Origin: Muscardinus avellanarius
Lineage: Eukaryota > Chordata > Mammalia > Rodentia > Gliridae
Direction of reading: 5' to 3'
NCBI GenBank assembly: GCA_963383645.1
Contig: OY726559.1
Coordinates: 112,417,393 to 112,481,392, forward strand
DNA length: 64,000 nt
Shown: positions 21,111 to 33,061 of the stretch, piece by piece
Position numbering within the stretch: the stretch's first letter is position 1
Layout of the letters: each line of letters starts with the position of its first letter
The notes under the pieces: model-generated
Databases searched by the model: none
Seen by the model: the letters and a program-made list of their open reading frames with translations, nothing else
What the model was told of the DNA's origin: nothing
Made by a program: the position numbers and the translations under genes

Positions 21111-21607
21111 TCCATCTCTCTCGATTTTGAGATAGTTATTTTTATTTATTACCATGTTTTGGACTTGCTTGGTCACAGCTTTCTCCCCTCCCCACCACCA
21201 CCAGAGAAAGCAGATAGATGTCTTATCCCTTTCTCAGCTGGCTGTCAGTGCCCAAGGCCAGACACCTGACCCCCTTGAAATCCTCCCCTACGACACCTCT
21301 TTCCCAGCTGTGAGCTATCTGCAAACCCACTTCCCTGTTTCAATTCCATCATCGTCCAAGATGGTGGGACACAGCCGCCCCTTCGTGTCTTCCGGCTGGC
21401 GTGTGACTAAAGCACAGGAAAGTGGGGTCCCAGAGAACTGCTAGATAATCGTGACTACAGTGTGACCTGTCCTCTGTGACATGGGAAGAGAAAACATCCC
21501 TGCACAGTAGAAAAACCTCAGAAGAGCCAGGAGCTGAATTCCAGCCCGTGAATTCACACAACAGGTGATCCAAGCAAGAAACTGCTCTGAAACTCAGTTT
21601 CCATTGG

Positions 21608-21612
<5 letters not shown>

Positions 21613-21664
<52 letters not shown>

Positions 21665-23081
21665 CAGACAGACAGACTGACCCGGGAGCTTTCTACCTCT
21701 GAGCCACACCCCAACCCCTATTTTATTTTTTATTTTGAAAATGGGTCTCACTAAATTGCTAAGGACGTAAATTGCTGAGGCTGTTCTCAAACCTGTGATC
21801 CTCCGGTCTCAGCCTGCTGAGTACTGGGATTGCAGGTGTGCGCCACCACACCTGGCTTATATTTTTGTTTATGCTCGGAGGAAAATAGAGCTAGCCCTAA
21901 GCAAAACCATCAAGTTCTGGCTGGACGAGGTGGCGCAGCTCCTAATCCCAGCATCTGGGAGGCTGAGACAGGAGGAAATGGGCTCTCGACCAGCCTCAGC
22001 TGCTTAGTGAGGCCCTTTGTAACTCAATGAGACCCTGTTTCCAAATAAAGAATAAAAAATAGGCCTGGGGGTGTAGTTCAGAGGCAGAATGCCCCTGGAG
22101 TCCATCCCCAGCACCAAAAAATTAATTAATTAATCAATTAATGACCATCAAGTTCTGAAAACTAATTTGTACTCAGTCCTCTTTCCAGTTCTTTAAGCCC
22201 AGGTCCTTCCACCTCTTCCAAAATTCAAAGGGAAGCCAGGCACGGAGGCACATACCTGTAGTCCCAGTACTTGGGAGGCTGAGACAGGAGGATCACAGGC
22301 TCAGGACCAGCTAGGGCTACTTAGTAAGGTCCTCTGCAACTTAGTGAGACCCTGTTTCCAAATAAATAAAATAGGGCTGGGGTATAGCTCAGAGGCAGAA
22401 TGCCCCAGGGTTCAATCCCTAGAACCACCAAAAAAAAACCTTTTTTCCCAGTGGGAGAAAAGAAGGTGTCCCTGGTGTGGGAGGGGAGATGAGTTAGCCA
22501 AGGGAAGTCCATGGAGGTTCTGGAGGCGTTCACAGTGGGGGAGAGAGGGACACCCAGCTGAGGAATGGTGGGATCCTGGGCTTACATGAAAGAAAAGAAT
22601 TTCTTTGGGGCACAGTGGTGCAGCCCCGTAATCCCAGGACTTGGGAGACTGAAACAGGAGGATCTCAGGCTCGAGGCCATTCTCAGCAACTTAGCATGAT
22701 GCTATTTCAAAATAAAAAGCAAAAGTCGGCGTGGTAGCACACTCCTGTGATCCCAGTACTTGGGAGGCTGAGACAGGAGGATCGCGGGTTCATAGCCAGC
22801 CTCAGCTATCTAGTGAGGCCCTCTGCAACTTAGTGAGACCCTGTTTCAAAATAAGGAATAAAGCCGGTGGCATGGTGGCACACCCTTGTAATCCCAGCAT
22901 TTGGGAGGCTGAGACAGGAGGATCGCGGTTCACAGACAGCCTCAGCTACTTAGTGAGGCCCTTTGCAGCTCTGTGAGACCCTGTTTCAAAATTTAAAAAA
23001 AACAGGACTGGGGGTGTTGCTCAAAGGTAGAATGCCCCGGGTTCATCTCCAGTACTACTACTACTACTAATAATAATAATA

Positions 23082-23114
<33 letters not shown>

Positions 23115-23275
23115 AAATAGTCTAGGGGTATAGCTCAGAGGTAGAATGCCACTGAATTCAAACCCCAGTACTGCAAAATAAATAAATAAATAAATAAATA
23201 AATAAAATAACAAAGGGCTGGGGATATAGCTAAGAGATAGAATGTCCCTGAGTTCAAGCTCGAGTACCAAAAAAA
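21613..23275. mobile_element. (TG)n and dense SINE cluster
   Basis: (TG)n 21613-21663; minus copy 21670-21860; plus copies 21905-22110, 22235-22430, 22600-22725, 22725-22860, 22865-23055; (ATA)n 23056-23112; right halves at 23115 and 23215 with an (AAAT)n run between. Confidence 0.8.
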
Positions 23276-23329
23276 AAAAAAAAGAGAGAGAGAGAGTATG
23301 AAATCTTCTCTGTTAAAAAGCAGGCTGGA

Positions 23330-23765
23330 GCCAGGCATGGTGGGGCATGCTTGTAATCCCAGCACTTGGGAGGCTGTGACCGGAGGATCGTGGTTCACAG
23401 ACAGCCTCAGCTACTTAGTAATGCCCTTTATAACTTAGTGAGAGTCTGTTTCAAAGTAAAGAATAAAAAAGGTATAGCTCTGAGGTCAAATGCTCCTGGG
23501 TTTTCCATCCCCAGACCTGCAAAAAAGAAAAGTTACAGGCAAGAGCCAGGCACGGTGGGACTTGTGATCCCAGTACTTGGGAGGCTGAGACAGGAGGATT
23601 GCAGGTTCGAGGACAGTCTCAGCAAGTAGTGAGACTCATCAACCTAGCCAGACCCTGTTTCTAAATTTAAAAAAAAAAAAAAAATCGGGGCCAGAAGTGT
23701 CATTTGGAGGTAGAATGCCCTTGGGTTCCATCCCCAGTACCACAAAGAATAAAAATAAAAATAAA
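23330..23765 (+). mobile_element. Two SINE copies
   Basis: 23330-23525 and 23545-23750, followed by (AATAAA)n linker sequence. Confidence 0.8.
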
Positions 23766-23769
23766 AGGT

Positions 23770-24190
23770 GCAGGCAAGACTTTTGCCCTCTTCTATGTCG
23801 TCGCGCGTGGGCCAGCGGGGAGGGTAAACAAGCACCTGATGTCACTGAAAGCAGGTTACAAAGAGATAAAAAGAGAAGTAACTGCGCAGGAAGCGTGATG
23901 AAGCCCGGCGTGGCGTGGCGCGGCTCCCACGTAACTGGAAGTCAGGCCTGGCAGCCTCAGTTCTGTGGAATGTGGCTCCGAATCCGGAAGCGAAAGAGGC
24001 CTGCGAGCACCAGAAATAGCTGCCACGAACCGACCCACGCCAGGCCCTAAGGCCTCCAGGAAGAGCCTCCCTGGTCACCCGGGGGTGGGGGGGGGGGGGA
24101 CACACTTGAGAACTTTGACCTCCGGCTTCCCCACAATGGCCCTGGGACAGCGAGGTGGGACCGAGGTAGGAGAAAGGAAATTAAAAGTTA
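23770..24190. other. CpG-bearing unique segment
   Basis: Repeat-free sequence with local CpG enrichment (for example 'cgtcgcgcgtgg', 'cccggcgtggcgtggcgcgg') and a G9 run at about 24091. Not recognised; an old LTR or small regulatory island is possible. Confidence 0.4.
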
Positions 24191-24194
24191 GGTA

Positions 24195-24400
24195 AGGGAG
24201 GCATGGTGGCGCACCTGGTGATCCCAGCACCCAGGAGGCTGAGACAGGAGGATCGCAGGTTCGCGATCAGCCTCAGCTACTCAGTGAGGCCCTCTGCAAC
24301 TTAGTGAGACCCTGTTTCAAAATACAAAATAAGACAGGTCTGTGGGTGTAACTCGGAGATGGAATGCTCCTGAGTTCAGGCCCCAGTACCAAAGGGAAAA
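24195..24400 (+). mobile_element. SINE
   Basis: Full-length copy with an A-run tail, directly before the family 2 LTR. Confidence 0.8.
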
Positions 24401-24424
24401 AAAAAAAAAAAACTAAACTAAACC

Positions 24425-24873
24425 AAACAAAAAACAAGATAAGCTTAAGAGAGACTCAGAGGAAGGACCAGGAAGACACAACTTGAATGAGGAAGCCTGC
24501 GCTCCCCAAGCCAGGCCGCGGGGCCCAGACTTTTGCAAATCTTTGTTCACTAACTCAAACCAATCACCCCGGGAACCATTAGGGCCCACAGAAAAAATCC
24601 AGAGAGACCAGCCCACCGCCAAAACACGAAACCCACTTGCTTACGGTAATCTCCTCGGGCACTCACTGTTAGGCATCCCACCCTGAGCAGTTCAAGAGAA
24701 AGGAGTGCTAATCAGGTGGACAAGGAAGGCCGCCTGAGGGCCCGGGCCATCACCCTTGTGCCCCAAATGGAAGAAGACCCAACACACTGCCCTTGTGATT
24801 ACCGGGCTGATGTCATCCTCACACCCCTTTCCAAGCCCGCCCCTCCCCAGGCTTCCCTTAAAAAAAAGAGCTT
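24425..24873 (+). mobile_element. ERV LTR family 2, copy 1
   Basis: From about 24645 on it matches 42111-42357 through shared blocks ('aatctcct.gggcact', 'caagagaaag', 'ccccaaatg.aagaag', 'aggcttccctta'). It includes a CCAATCA box at 24558 and an AT-rich TATA-like 'ccttaaaaaaaag' at the right end, where a SINE takes over. Confidence 0.55.
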
Positions 24874-26178
24874 TGAAGCCAGGGAAGGTGGCGCAAACTT
24901 GTAATCCCCCATTTGGGAGGCTGAGACAAGAGGATTGCGGTTCGCAGACAGCCTCAGCTACTTAGTGAGGCCCTTTGCAACTCAGTGAGACCCTGTTTCC
25001 AAATAAAGAATAAAATATAGGGCTGGGGGTGCAGCTCGGAGGTTGAATGCCCCCAGTTTCCACCCCCAATACCGCAAAAAAAAAAAACCAACAACAATAA
25101 ATAAATAAATAAGAAACACTGGAAGCTCGGAGGTAGAATGCACCTGAGTTCAATCCCCCCCCCAATTTAGGGTGTGTTGGAGCTGGGAATAAAGCTGGTC
25201 GTGGGGTGCCCAGCAGGCCCCTTCCCTGCACCATGACTTGGCCTTTTCCTTTATACAGTAACATCTTCCCTTTTCATAAGGGCGACCATGAGTCATGAAG
25301 AAAAGGTTAGTTTATGTCTAGCAAACTGTGGGGAAGAACACAGGGAAGTAGGTGTGCTTTTTAAAAATTTTTAATAATACACACGCGCGCGCGTGCGCAC
25401 ACACACACACACAGAGCCAGGCACAGTGGCACATGCCCATAATTCCAGTACTTTTCCTGTGTGTGTGGTACTGGGGATGGAACCCAAGGGCATTCTACCT
25501 TCAAGCTACATCCCCAGCCTTATTTTTTATTCTTAATTTTAAAAAAGAGTCTCACTAAACTGCAGAGAGCCTCACTAAGTAGTTGAGGCTGGCCTCAAAC
25601 CTGCGATCCTCCTGTCTCAGTCTCCCAAGAACTAGGATTACAAGTACTTGGATTACAGGTGTGGCTGATTAAAGTACTTGGGAGGCTAAGATAGGAGGAT
25701 CCCAGGTCTGAAGGCAGCCTCAGCAATTTAGCAAGACCCTCAGAAACTTGGGGAGATCTTGTTTCAAAATAAAAAATAGCTGGACATGATGGTGCACACC
25801 TATAAAGTAAAAATAGGGTTGGGGATGTATCTGGAAGGTAGAATGCCCCTGTGTTCAATTCCCACCAAAAAAAAAAAAAAAAAAGTAAAAGGAGCCTGGC
25901 GTAGTGGTGCATGCTTGTAATCCCAGCATTCGGGAGGCTGAAACAAGAAAATTGCACAGGTTCAAAGCCAGCCTCAGCTACTTAGTGAAGCCCTTTGCAA
26001 CTCAGTGAGACACTGTTTCTAAATAAAGAATAAAAAATAGGGCTGAGGGTGTCTCTTGGAAGTAGAATGCCCCTGGGTTCCATCCTCAGTAACACACACA
26101 CACAAAAAAAAAAAAAGTAAAAGAGGCTGGGGTGTATCTCAGAGGTAGAATACTTACTCTTGGATTCAAGCCCTAGTA

Positions 26179-26244
<66 letters not shown>

Positions 26245-26645
26245 TAGTTACTGAGGCTGGTCTCAAACTGGTAATCCTCCTGTCTCAGCTTCCCAAGTAC
26301 TGGGATTCCAAGCATGCGCCACCACACCCGGCTCTCCTCAAGTCTTAATGTGGTGTTTTAAAACTCTTTGACTGTCATGTCTAATCACCTCTTCAGAGAC
26401 CCTATCTCCACGTACTGTCATACTAAAGTACTGGGGGGACCCGGGCATGGTGGTACACACTTGTAATCCCAGCATTCTGGAGGCTGACACCGGAGGTTCG
26501 CAGTTCATGGCCAGCCTCAGCTACTTAGCGAGGCCCTTTGCAACTCAGTGAGACCCTGTTTCAAAATAAAGAATAGAAAAGTCAGGCTGGGAGTGTAGCT
26601 CGGAAGTAGAATGCCCCTGGGTTCCATCCCCAGTATCTCAAAATA
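24874..26645. mobile_element. SINE cluster with (AT)n
   Basis: Plus copy 24874-25075, right half 25115-25160, (CA)n near 25380-25412, minus copy 25465-25640, plus pieces 25670-25870, plus copy 25892-26100, (AT)n 26180-26242 replacing the end of a right half, minus B1-like half 26245-26335, plus copy 26438-26640. 25160-25375 is unique. Confidence 0.75.
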
Positions 26646-26649
26646 AATC

Positions 26650-27710
26650 AAGCAAGCCCTGGGGGTTAGGACTTGAACATAGGAATTTGGGGGTACACAA
26701 GTCAGTCCATCACAGAAGGAGATTCTGGGCTAGGAGTTTCCCTCTGGGAATCACTCTTTTCAGGGGAAGATAATATTTCCCAAAATCCTTCTGATTTGCT
26801 AACCTGCCCCTTTCCTAGTTATAAGGGCAGCTATGGAAGAATTTTGATTTTGTGTGTGTTAGGAAGTGGAAGAGTCGGAGATGGAACCCAGAGGACTTCT
26901 ACCTCCAAGCTATTCCTCCAGCTTTGTTTGATTTTTTACTTGGCAACAGGGTCTTTCTTACTAAGTTGCCGAGACTGGCATTGAACCTGCGATCCTTCTG
27001 CCTCAGCCTCCCAAGTACTGGAGCAACAGGCCTGTACCACATGCCAGCTGCACGCGTGCACGCGCATGTGTGTGGTATTGGGAGATGAACCCAGGGGGGC
27101 ATTCTACCTCCAACCTCCACCCTCAGCCCTATTTTTTATTCTTTATTTGGAAACAGGGTCTCACTGCCTCCTGTCTCAGCCGCCCGAATGCTGGGATTAC
27201 AAGTGTGCACCATCACGCTCAGTGCGCTCACTTTTATAATGGGAAGAGGACTCTGGACGCCTGAAAGAAAGGGTGTGAATGACCAGTGCGGAGCTTGCCA
27301 AACCGTCAGGCTTGTCTCCGCCTTGTGTGATGGCCACCTGTTCACAGGCACCTCTCCCGCTAACTCTGCAGCAGAGGCCGGTCTGCAGTCATCTGGTGTT
27401 CCCCAGACCTGGCCCACAGTAAGTGTCCAACCACTCTCCCTTACAGGAACGAATGCAGAGAGTTTAACGAACCAGATGAACCTGTTTGCGTTATATTGGA
27501 TTACAACATTAAACTTTGTTCATAGGTTTGGCTTGCACGGCTGGTGGTTCACACCTTTAAATAATTGTAGGGAGGATTGCTAATGGAACTGTTATTACCG
27601 GCAGAGGAGACCAACCTCCACGGGCTGTCTCCTTAAAGTCTGATGCGCTGCGTGCCATGCAGTGACTGCTGCAGGAATTTTTGTGGAATGAATACATTAA
27701 TAATGGAGCC
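26650..27710. other. Unique sequence with two minus-strand SINEs
   Basis: Unique 26650-26865; minus SINEs 26870-27060 and 27075-27220; 27225-27710 unique except for a MIR-like 'ctggcccacagtaagtgtcc' at about 27410. Confidence 0.55.
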
Positions 27711-28340
27711 AGGCGTGGTGGCGCACGCTTGTAATCCCAGGACTTGGGAGGCTGAGACCAGAGGATGGCGGCTCGACACAGCCTCGGCTACTTAGTGAGG
27801 CCCTCTGCAACTCAGTGAGACCCTGTTTCAAAATAAAGAATAAGAAATAGGGCTGGGGGTGGAGCTCAGAGGTAGAATGCCCCTGGGTTCCATTTCTAGT
27901 ACTGCAAGAAAAAAAAAAAAATATATATATATATATGTTCTATTACGCTGCGAACAACAGTAATGATATACTATTAAGACTGAGCTATGTGGATTGGTAT
28001 TTGATTTTGGTTCTGTGGAGCACGTCACAAAGCCACACAATGACAAAATTTTAAAATGGAGGCTGGGAGTGTGTAGCTTAGAGGCAGAATGTCCCTGGGT
28101 TCAATCCCCAGTACCAAAAAAAAAAAAAAAAAAAAAAAAAAAAGCCAGGCACACTATATGCCTGTAATCCCAAGACTTGGGAGGCTGAGACAAGAGGACC
28201 ATAGGTTCAAAGACAGCCTCTGGAACTTAGTGAAACCCTGTTTCCAAATAAAAAAATAAAATAGTGCTGGGAGTGTAGCTCAGAGATAGCATGTCCCTGG
28301 GCTCAATCTCTAGTACCAAAAAAAAAAAAAAAAAAAAAAA
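27711..28340 (+). mobile_element. SINE copies
   Basis: Copy 27711-27905, right half 28060-28115 with A31 tail, copy 28143-28320 with A-run tail. 27935-28055 is unique. Confidence 0.8.
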
Positions 28341-28344
28341 AAGC

Positions 28345-29520
28345 GACACAACGCGCTCCGGGGTTCTGGCATGTGGTGCTTTTGCCCCACAAACCCCACA
28401 TATGTGACTCGCCAGGTTCTTCAGAACAGAGAAGAGGCGCTGAGTAAATAAAGACCAGCACCAGTTGTGGGGGTAAGGGGTGGGTCCCCAAATCAGGCCA
28501 CCACCCCAATGTAAGAGAGACTCATCATTTGCACCGAATTCCTAGCTCTCCCTCAGCGTGCAGGTGAGAGGACTCGGCAGGTAAGGTGCCAATTACATGG
28601 AGTAAGTGTGGGGCGGGGAGGCGAAGGTTCCAAGTTGCCACAAGTGACCGGCTTCCCAGGAGGCAGCCTGCGGGACCCAGGCTCAGACCCAAGGGGCTCG
28701 TGCCTCCCTCTTGCCGTCCACATAATGAGCTGCAGTTAAACGTTCAGGCTCCATCTGTGAGTCTCAAGGCTCGGGGTCTCGGGGCAAAACGTTTCCTAGG
28801 AGGAACTTGAGACCCCCGCTCGGCATGCAGGGGCAGGATGGGGCTTGATCTGCAGCCGACGTCTGCATGGTGGAGAAGCTGGGCAAGATGGCACTTGTAC
28901 TTGCTGGCTCTGCCCCGGGTACTTACTTCCCTTACAGTCTGAAGACAGCTGCCTGCTCGAGCGTTGGCCTTACAAGCTCAGGTTTCCTCTTCTTAAAGTA
29001 TTGGCAGCCGATTTTTGCTGCAAAATCAAGATCGGTTACTATAATGACAGTGTTGGTTTTTTTTTTGTAATTGTGCTAATGAACCCGGTCTTCGCACATT
29101 ATGGCGAGCACATTAGCCACACCCATTACAATAACCTATTGTCAAGGGACAGATATTCTGGCAACGCAGGTAGGTGGAAGTTGTACCTTCTGAATCGATG
29201 CCAAAATGGGACAGATCCCAGTTCCGTAAGATGCCCAACTACCGTACGTGAACTCCCATTCGCCTCTCCTGGCTGCCAACATAATGATGAGCTTGGCTTT
29301 GATGTCCTCTGCTTTCTACGGTGGCTTTTTCTCTCTGGCAGTGTCTCATGCGCTAAGCACTCTGCTATTTGGAATGCCATTACCTGCAAAGCTACTTACT
29401 ACCTGGGATCCCAGAGATCAAAAGCACAGCGCAGGATGACGCACTCAAAGATCCTGCCGGGACTTCTGAGCCATTTTGAAATGGCTGATTGTGTTGAGCT
29501 CAGAGTAACATCCAGGGTTT
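28345..29520. other. SINE-free 1.2-kb block, possible conserved non-coding element
   Basis: There is no repeat I recognise. 28960-29500 has homeobox-like cores (GCTAATGA and CATTAGCC around 29070-29116) and mixed composition. A 275-codon frame on + runs out into the next SINE and looks like chance. Confidence 0.35.
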
Positions 29521-29522
29521 TG

Positions 29523-29524
<2 letters not shown>

Positions 29525-29558
<34 letters not shown>

Positions 29559-30470
29559 TATTGGGATGGAACCCAGGGGCTTTCTACACCCAGGCTACAC
29601 TCTCAGACCCCAGAACTATTTTATATTTTATTTGGAAACAGGGTCTCACTAAGTTGCCGAGAGCCTCACTAAGTATCTGAGGCTGGCTTCGAACCTGTGC
29701 GATCCTCCTGTCTCAACTTCCCAAGCGTGGGGATTACAAGCGTGTGCCACCACGCCCGGCAACATCCAAGTTTTATTGTAGGCTGCAGAGGTTGTTTTCA
29801 TGCTTGCCCCAAGCAGACTGTCAATAAGTTATGCAATAATACATCTGAATAAAGCAGGTTGATGCAGACAGGCTGGAAGGAATAACAGACCAAAATCAAG
29901 AAAATTAAATTGGTAGGAGTTAATAGGATTAATATAGAGCCTGGCATTTAGGCTTTAAAAGTACTTAACAGAAGAGACAGCCTGATCCAGTGGTGCACAT
30001 TTGCAATCCCAGTACTTGAGAGACTGAAGAAGAGGATCACAGGTTCTAAGCCAGACCCTATTTCAAAACAAAAACTGAGCTGGGTGTGGTGGCGCACGCT
30101 TGTAATCCCAGCATTTGGGAGGCTGAGACAGGGGGATCTCGGTTCAAGGACAGCCTCAGCTACTTAGTAAGGCCTTTTGCAACTCAGTGAGATCCTGTTT
30201 CCAAATAAAGAATAGAAAATAGGGCTGGGGGTGTAGCTCAGAGGTAGAATGCCCCTGGGTTCCATCCCCAGTACCACAATAAATACATAAATAAATAATA
30301 AATATTGAGGCCAGGCATGGTGGTGCACGCTTGTAATTCTAATACTTGGGCGGCTGAGACAGGAAGATCACAGGTTTGAGGACAAGCTCGGCAAGTAGTG
30401 AGACGCTTATCAGCCTAGCAAGATCTTGTTTCAAAAATTAAAAAATAGGATTGGGGGGGTATATTTTATT

Positions 30471-30505
<35 letters not shown>

Positions 30506-31035
30506 TTTTTGGTGGTACTGGGGTTCCTGGAAGCCCTTCTACCTCCGGGCTACACTCCCAGACCTATTTTTACATTTTCATTTTTGGAAACAGGGTCTCC
30601 TAAGCCAGCGCGCGCGGCTGGCTTCGAACCTGCGTGATCCTCCTGTCTCCGCCTCCCAAGCACGGGGATTACAAGCGTGCGCCACCACGCCCGGCTGGGG
30701 GGGGGGGGTATATTTTAGAGGTAGAATGCTCCTGAGCTCAATCCCTAGTACCAAAGAAAAAAAATTTATTTAATTTTTTTTTAAGGGCTGGGGGTGTGGC
30801 TCAGAGGTAGAATGTCCCTTGGTTCATTCCCAGTACCAAAAACCAAAAATAAAATAGTAAAAAAAGATACCTGGGTTAACAAACCCTGTAAAAAAGTTAT
30901 AGCTAAGACAGGAGGATCAGAGGTTTGAGACCAGCCTGGGCAACTTTGGGAGACCCTCTCTCAAAATAAAATATAAAAAAGGCTGGAAGTGTAGCTCAGA
31001 GGTAGAATGCCCCTGGGTTCTATCCCCAGTAATGG
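29525..31035. mobile_element. (TG)n and SINE cluster
   Basis: (TG)n 29525-29558; minus type B 29562-29762; plus pieces 29980-30070, 30079-30280, 30310-30440; (TTTA)n 30468-30506; minus type C 30507-30697, which splits a plus right half; right half 30785-30840; plus piece 30895-31035. 29763-29975 is unique. Confidence 0.8.
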
Positions 31036-31056
31036 AAAATTAAAAAGAAGGAGGAA

Positions 31057-31710
31057 CCGAGGCCGGGATCAGAGCCTGCCGAGGGGTTAGGCCAGTGCCG
31101 GGGCCAGCGGCCAGCATTGGAGCCTGCCGTGAGGAAGGCCGGTGCTGGGGCCTCCGAGGCCGGGATCGGAGCCAGCTGAGGGGTTAGGCCAGTGTCGGGG
31201 CCAGCGAGACCAGAACCGGGGCCTCCCATGAGGCAAGGCCGCTGCTTGAGCCAGCGAGGTCTGGATCAGTCCACCGGGTAACCAGGCCACAACCGGGGCC
31301 ATCAAGAGTGGGATCGGTATTTGCAACGCGGCATGCACAGAGAAATATCACAGAAAATAAAAACCAGATGCTTCCCCTAATCAGCAATAACTAGGAGGAA
31401 AGGGGCAACAGGAAGTGGTCGAGCTATAGAAAGGGCCCTATAGTGAAGCAGTTAAGGTGACCAATCAGAGGGTATGGAATAGGGGAGGATGGAGCCTCTT
31501 TAAAAAGCGGGAGGTACATAAACATATGTATCAAAGTTAATCACGGAACAAGCATGGGATCAGGGAGGGGGAGGGAATGAGATGGGGACTGGATGAGGGC
31601 TAATTGGATGATGTGTGTTTGTATATCCTCTCAAGTCTTGTATTCCAATGTGATGTATGATTACAATGCACCAATAAAAATAAATTTAAAAATATTTTAA
31701 AAAAATAAAA
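31057..31710 (+). mobile_element. 654-bp composite non-autonomous retroelement with TSD
   Basis: The element is flanked by a perfect 16-bp direct repeat TAAAAAGAAGGAGGAA (31041-31056 and 31711-31726), the mark of L1-type insertion. The GC-rich head (31059-31304) has about five diverged units of 48-50 bp. A middle segment includes a CCAAT box (31461). A G-rich purine tract (31558-31590) is followed by a tail ending in 'caccaataaaaataaattt' and an A-rich run. It may be an internally deleted L1 (5'UTR joined to 3'UTR) or a separate SVA-like composite family. No ORF is convincing. Confidence 0.75.
31059..31304 (+). repeat. GC-rich tandem units (about 49 bp x 5)
   Basis: Units start near 31059, 31108, 31156, 31206 and 31256, most with 'gaggccgggatc'-like beginnings and 'ggggccagc'-like ends. 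Units 1 and 3 are most alike, hinting at a 97-bp higher-order unit. Confidence 0.75.
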
Positions 31711-31798
31711 TAAAAAGAAGGAGGAAGAGGAGGAGAAGGAGGAGGAGAAGAAATAAGAAAGAAAGCTATGAGGATTTTATTTATTTATTTATTTATTT

Positions 31799-31874
31799 TG
31801 GTCTCTGCGGAATCAAACCCAAAGTGTTATACTTGCAAGGCAAAAGCTTTGCCACTGAGCTAAATCCCAGCCCA
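31799..31874 (-). mobile_element. Stand-alone ID-like (tRNA-derived) SINE
   Basis: The minus strand reads as a tRNA-derived monomer: A box-like TTTAGCTCAGTGG, an intact middle with CTTGCCTTGCAAG, and B box-like GGGTTTGATTCC. Its tail is the (TTTA)n at 31775-31798. Unlike the dID half of the common SINE, the central stem region is not deleted, and no B1 half is attached. Confidence 0.75.
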
Positions 31875-31954
31875 GCTATAAGGATTTTGACCATCAACTT
31901 GGTAGTATGCAGTGGTCTCTGAGACAGTCAATCCTATCCAAAGCCACATTTATT

Positions 31955-32184
31955 TATTATTGTAGTGGGAATTGACCCCAGGGACATTCTACCTCTCCAG
32001 AGGCATTCTACCTTCAAGCTACAGGCTAGCCCGATTTTATTTCTTACTTGGAAACAAGATCTTGCTAGGTTGATGAGAGTCTCAATACTTGCTGAGGCTG
32101 TCCTCGAATTCTGTAATCCTCCTGTCTCAGCCTCCCAAATACAGGTATTACAGGCGTGTGCCATCATGGCCCGTTGCTTTTTTT

Positions 32185-32224
<40 letters not shown>

Positions 32225-32540
32225 TTTTGGGGGTGCTGGGGATGAAACCCAGGGACATCTTACCTCCAAGCTATACCCTCAGCCCTATTTTTAATTTTTT
32301 ATTTTGAAACAGGGTCTCATTAAGTTGCACATGGCCTCACAAGTTGCTGAGGTGGGCTGAGAAGCCAAGATCCTCCTGTCTCAGCCTTTTAGGTACTGGG
32401 ATTACAAGCGTGTGCCACCACGCCTGGCTTACTTTTTATTTTTAAATGGGGTCTCACTAAATTGCTGAGGCTGGCCTCAAACCTGTGACTCTCCCGTCTG
32501 AGCCTCCCAAATACTGGGATTACAAGCTTGCTGGGCTAAG
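31955..32540 (-). mobile_element. SINE cluster, minus strand
   Basis: Copy 31955-32175, (TTTA)n 32185-32227, copy 32228-32430, B1-like half 32430-32530. A purine run (GGAA/GGCA) follows at 32545-32612; 32620-32820 is unique. Confidence 0.8.
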
Positions 32541-32822
32541 GTCAGAAAAGGGAGGGAGGGAAGGAAGGAGGAAAAAAGGAAGGAAAGAAGGAAGGCAGGC
32601 AGGCAGGCAGGACAGAACAGACCTCTAGCTAGGTCTGTAGAGGATTGTGTTTGGTTATGGAGGCCATATTTGAAAAGGAAAGGAGCTAAGAATCTTTCTT
32701 TTGGCGACTCTAATATAAACCTGTCTTCAAATAGCAGATGGATGTCACCTAAAAGAAACATTAAATTTTAGGGCACAGCCTCAGTACACGGAACTAGGAG
32801 TCATGGTTAGAAATGTTCACAA

Positions 32823-33018
32823 GGCCGGGCGTGTTGGTACACGCCTGTCATCCCAGTACTTGGGAGGCTGAGACAGGAGGATCGCAGGTTCGAGGACAAC
32901 CTCAGCAAGTAATAGTAAGACTCTCATCAACCTAGTGAGACCCTGTTTCAAAATAAAAATAAATCAGGCTAGGGGTGTAGCTCAGAAGTAAGATGCCCCT
33001 GGGTTCCATTCCCAGTAC

Positions 33019-33061
<43 letters not shown>

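Noticed and set aside
28845..29672. 275-codon plus-strand frame
   Set aside because: It runs through a (TG)n run and into a minus-strand SINE; no homology is recognised.
31059..31304. Regular GC-rich units that could suggest a CRISPR-like array
   Set aside because: Units are contiguous and diverged with no separate spacers, and the host is a mammal.
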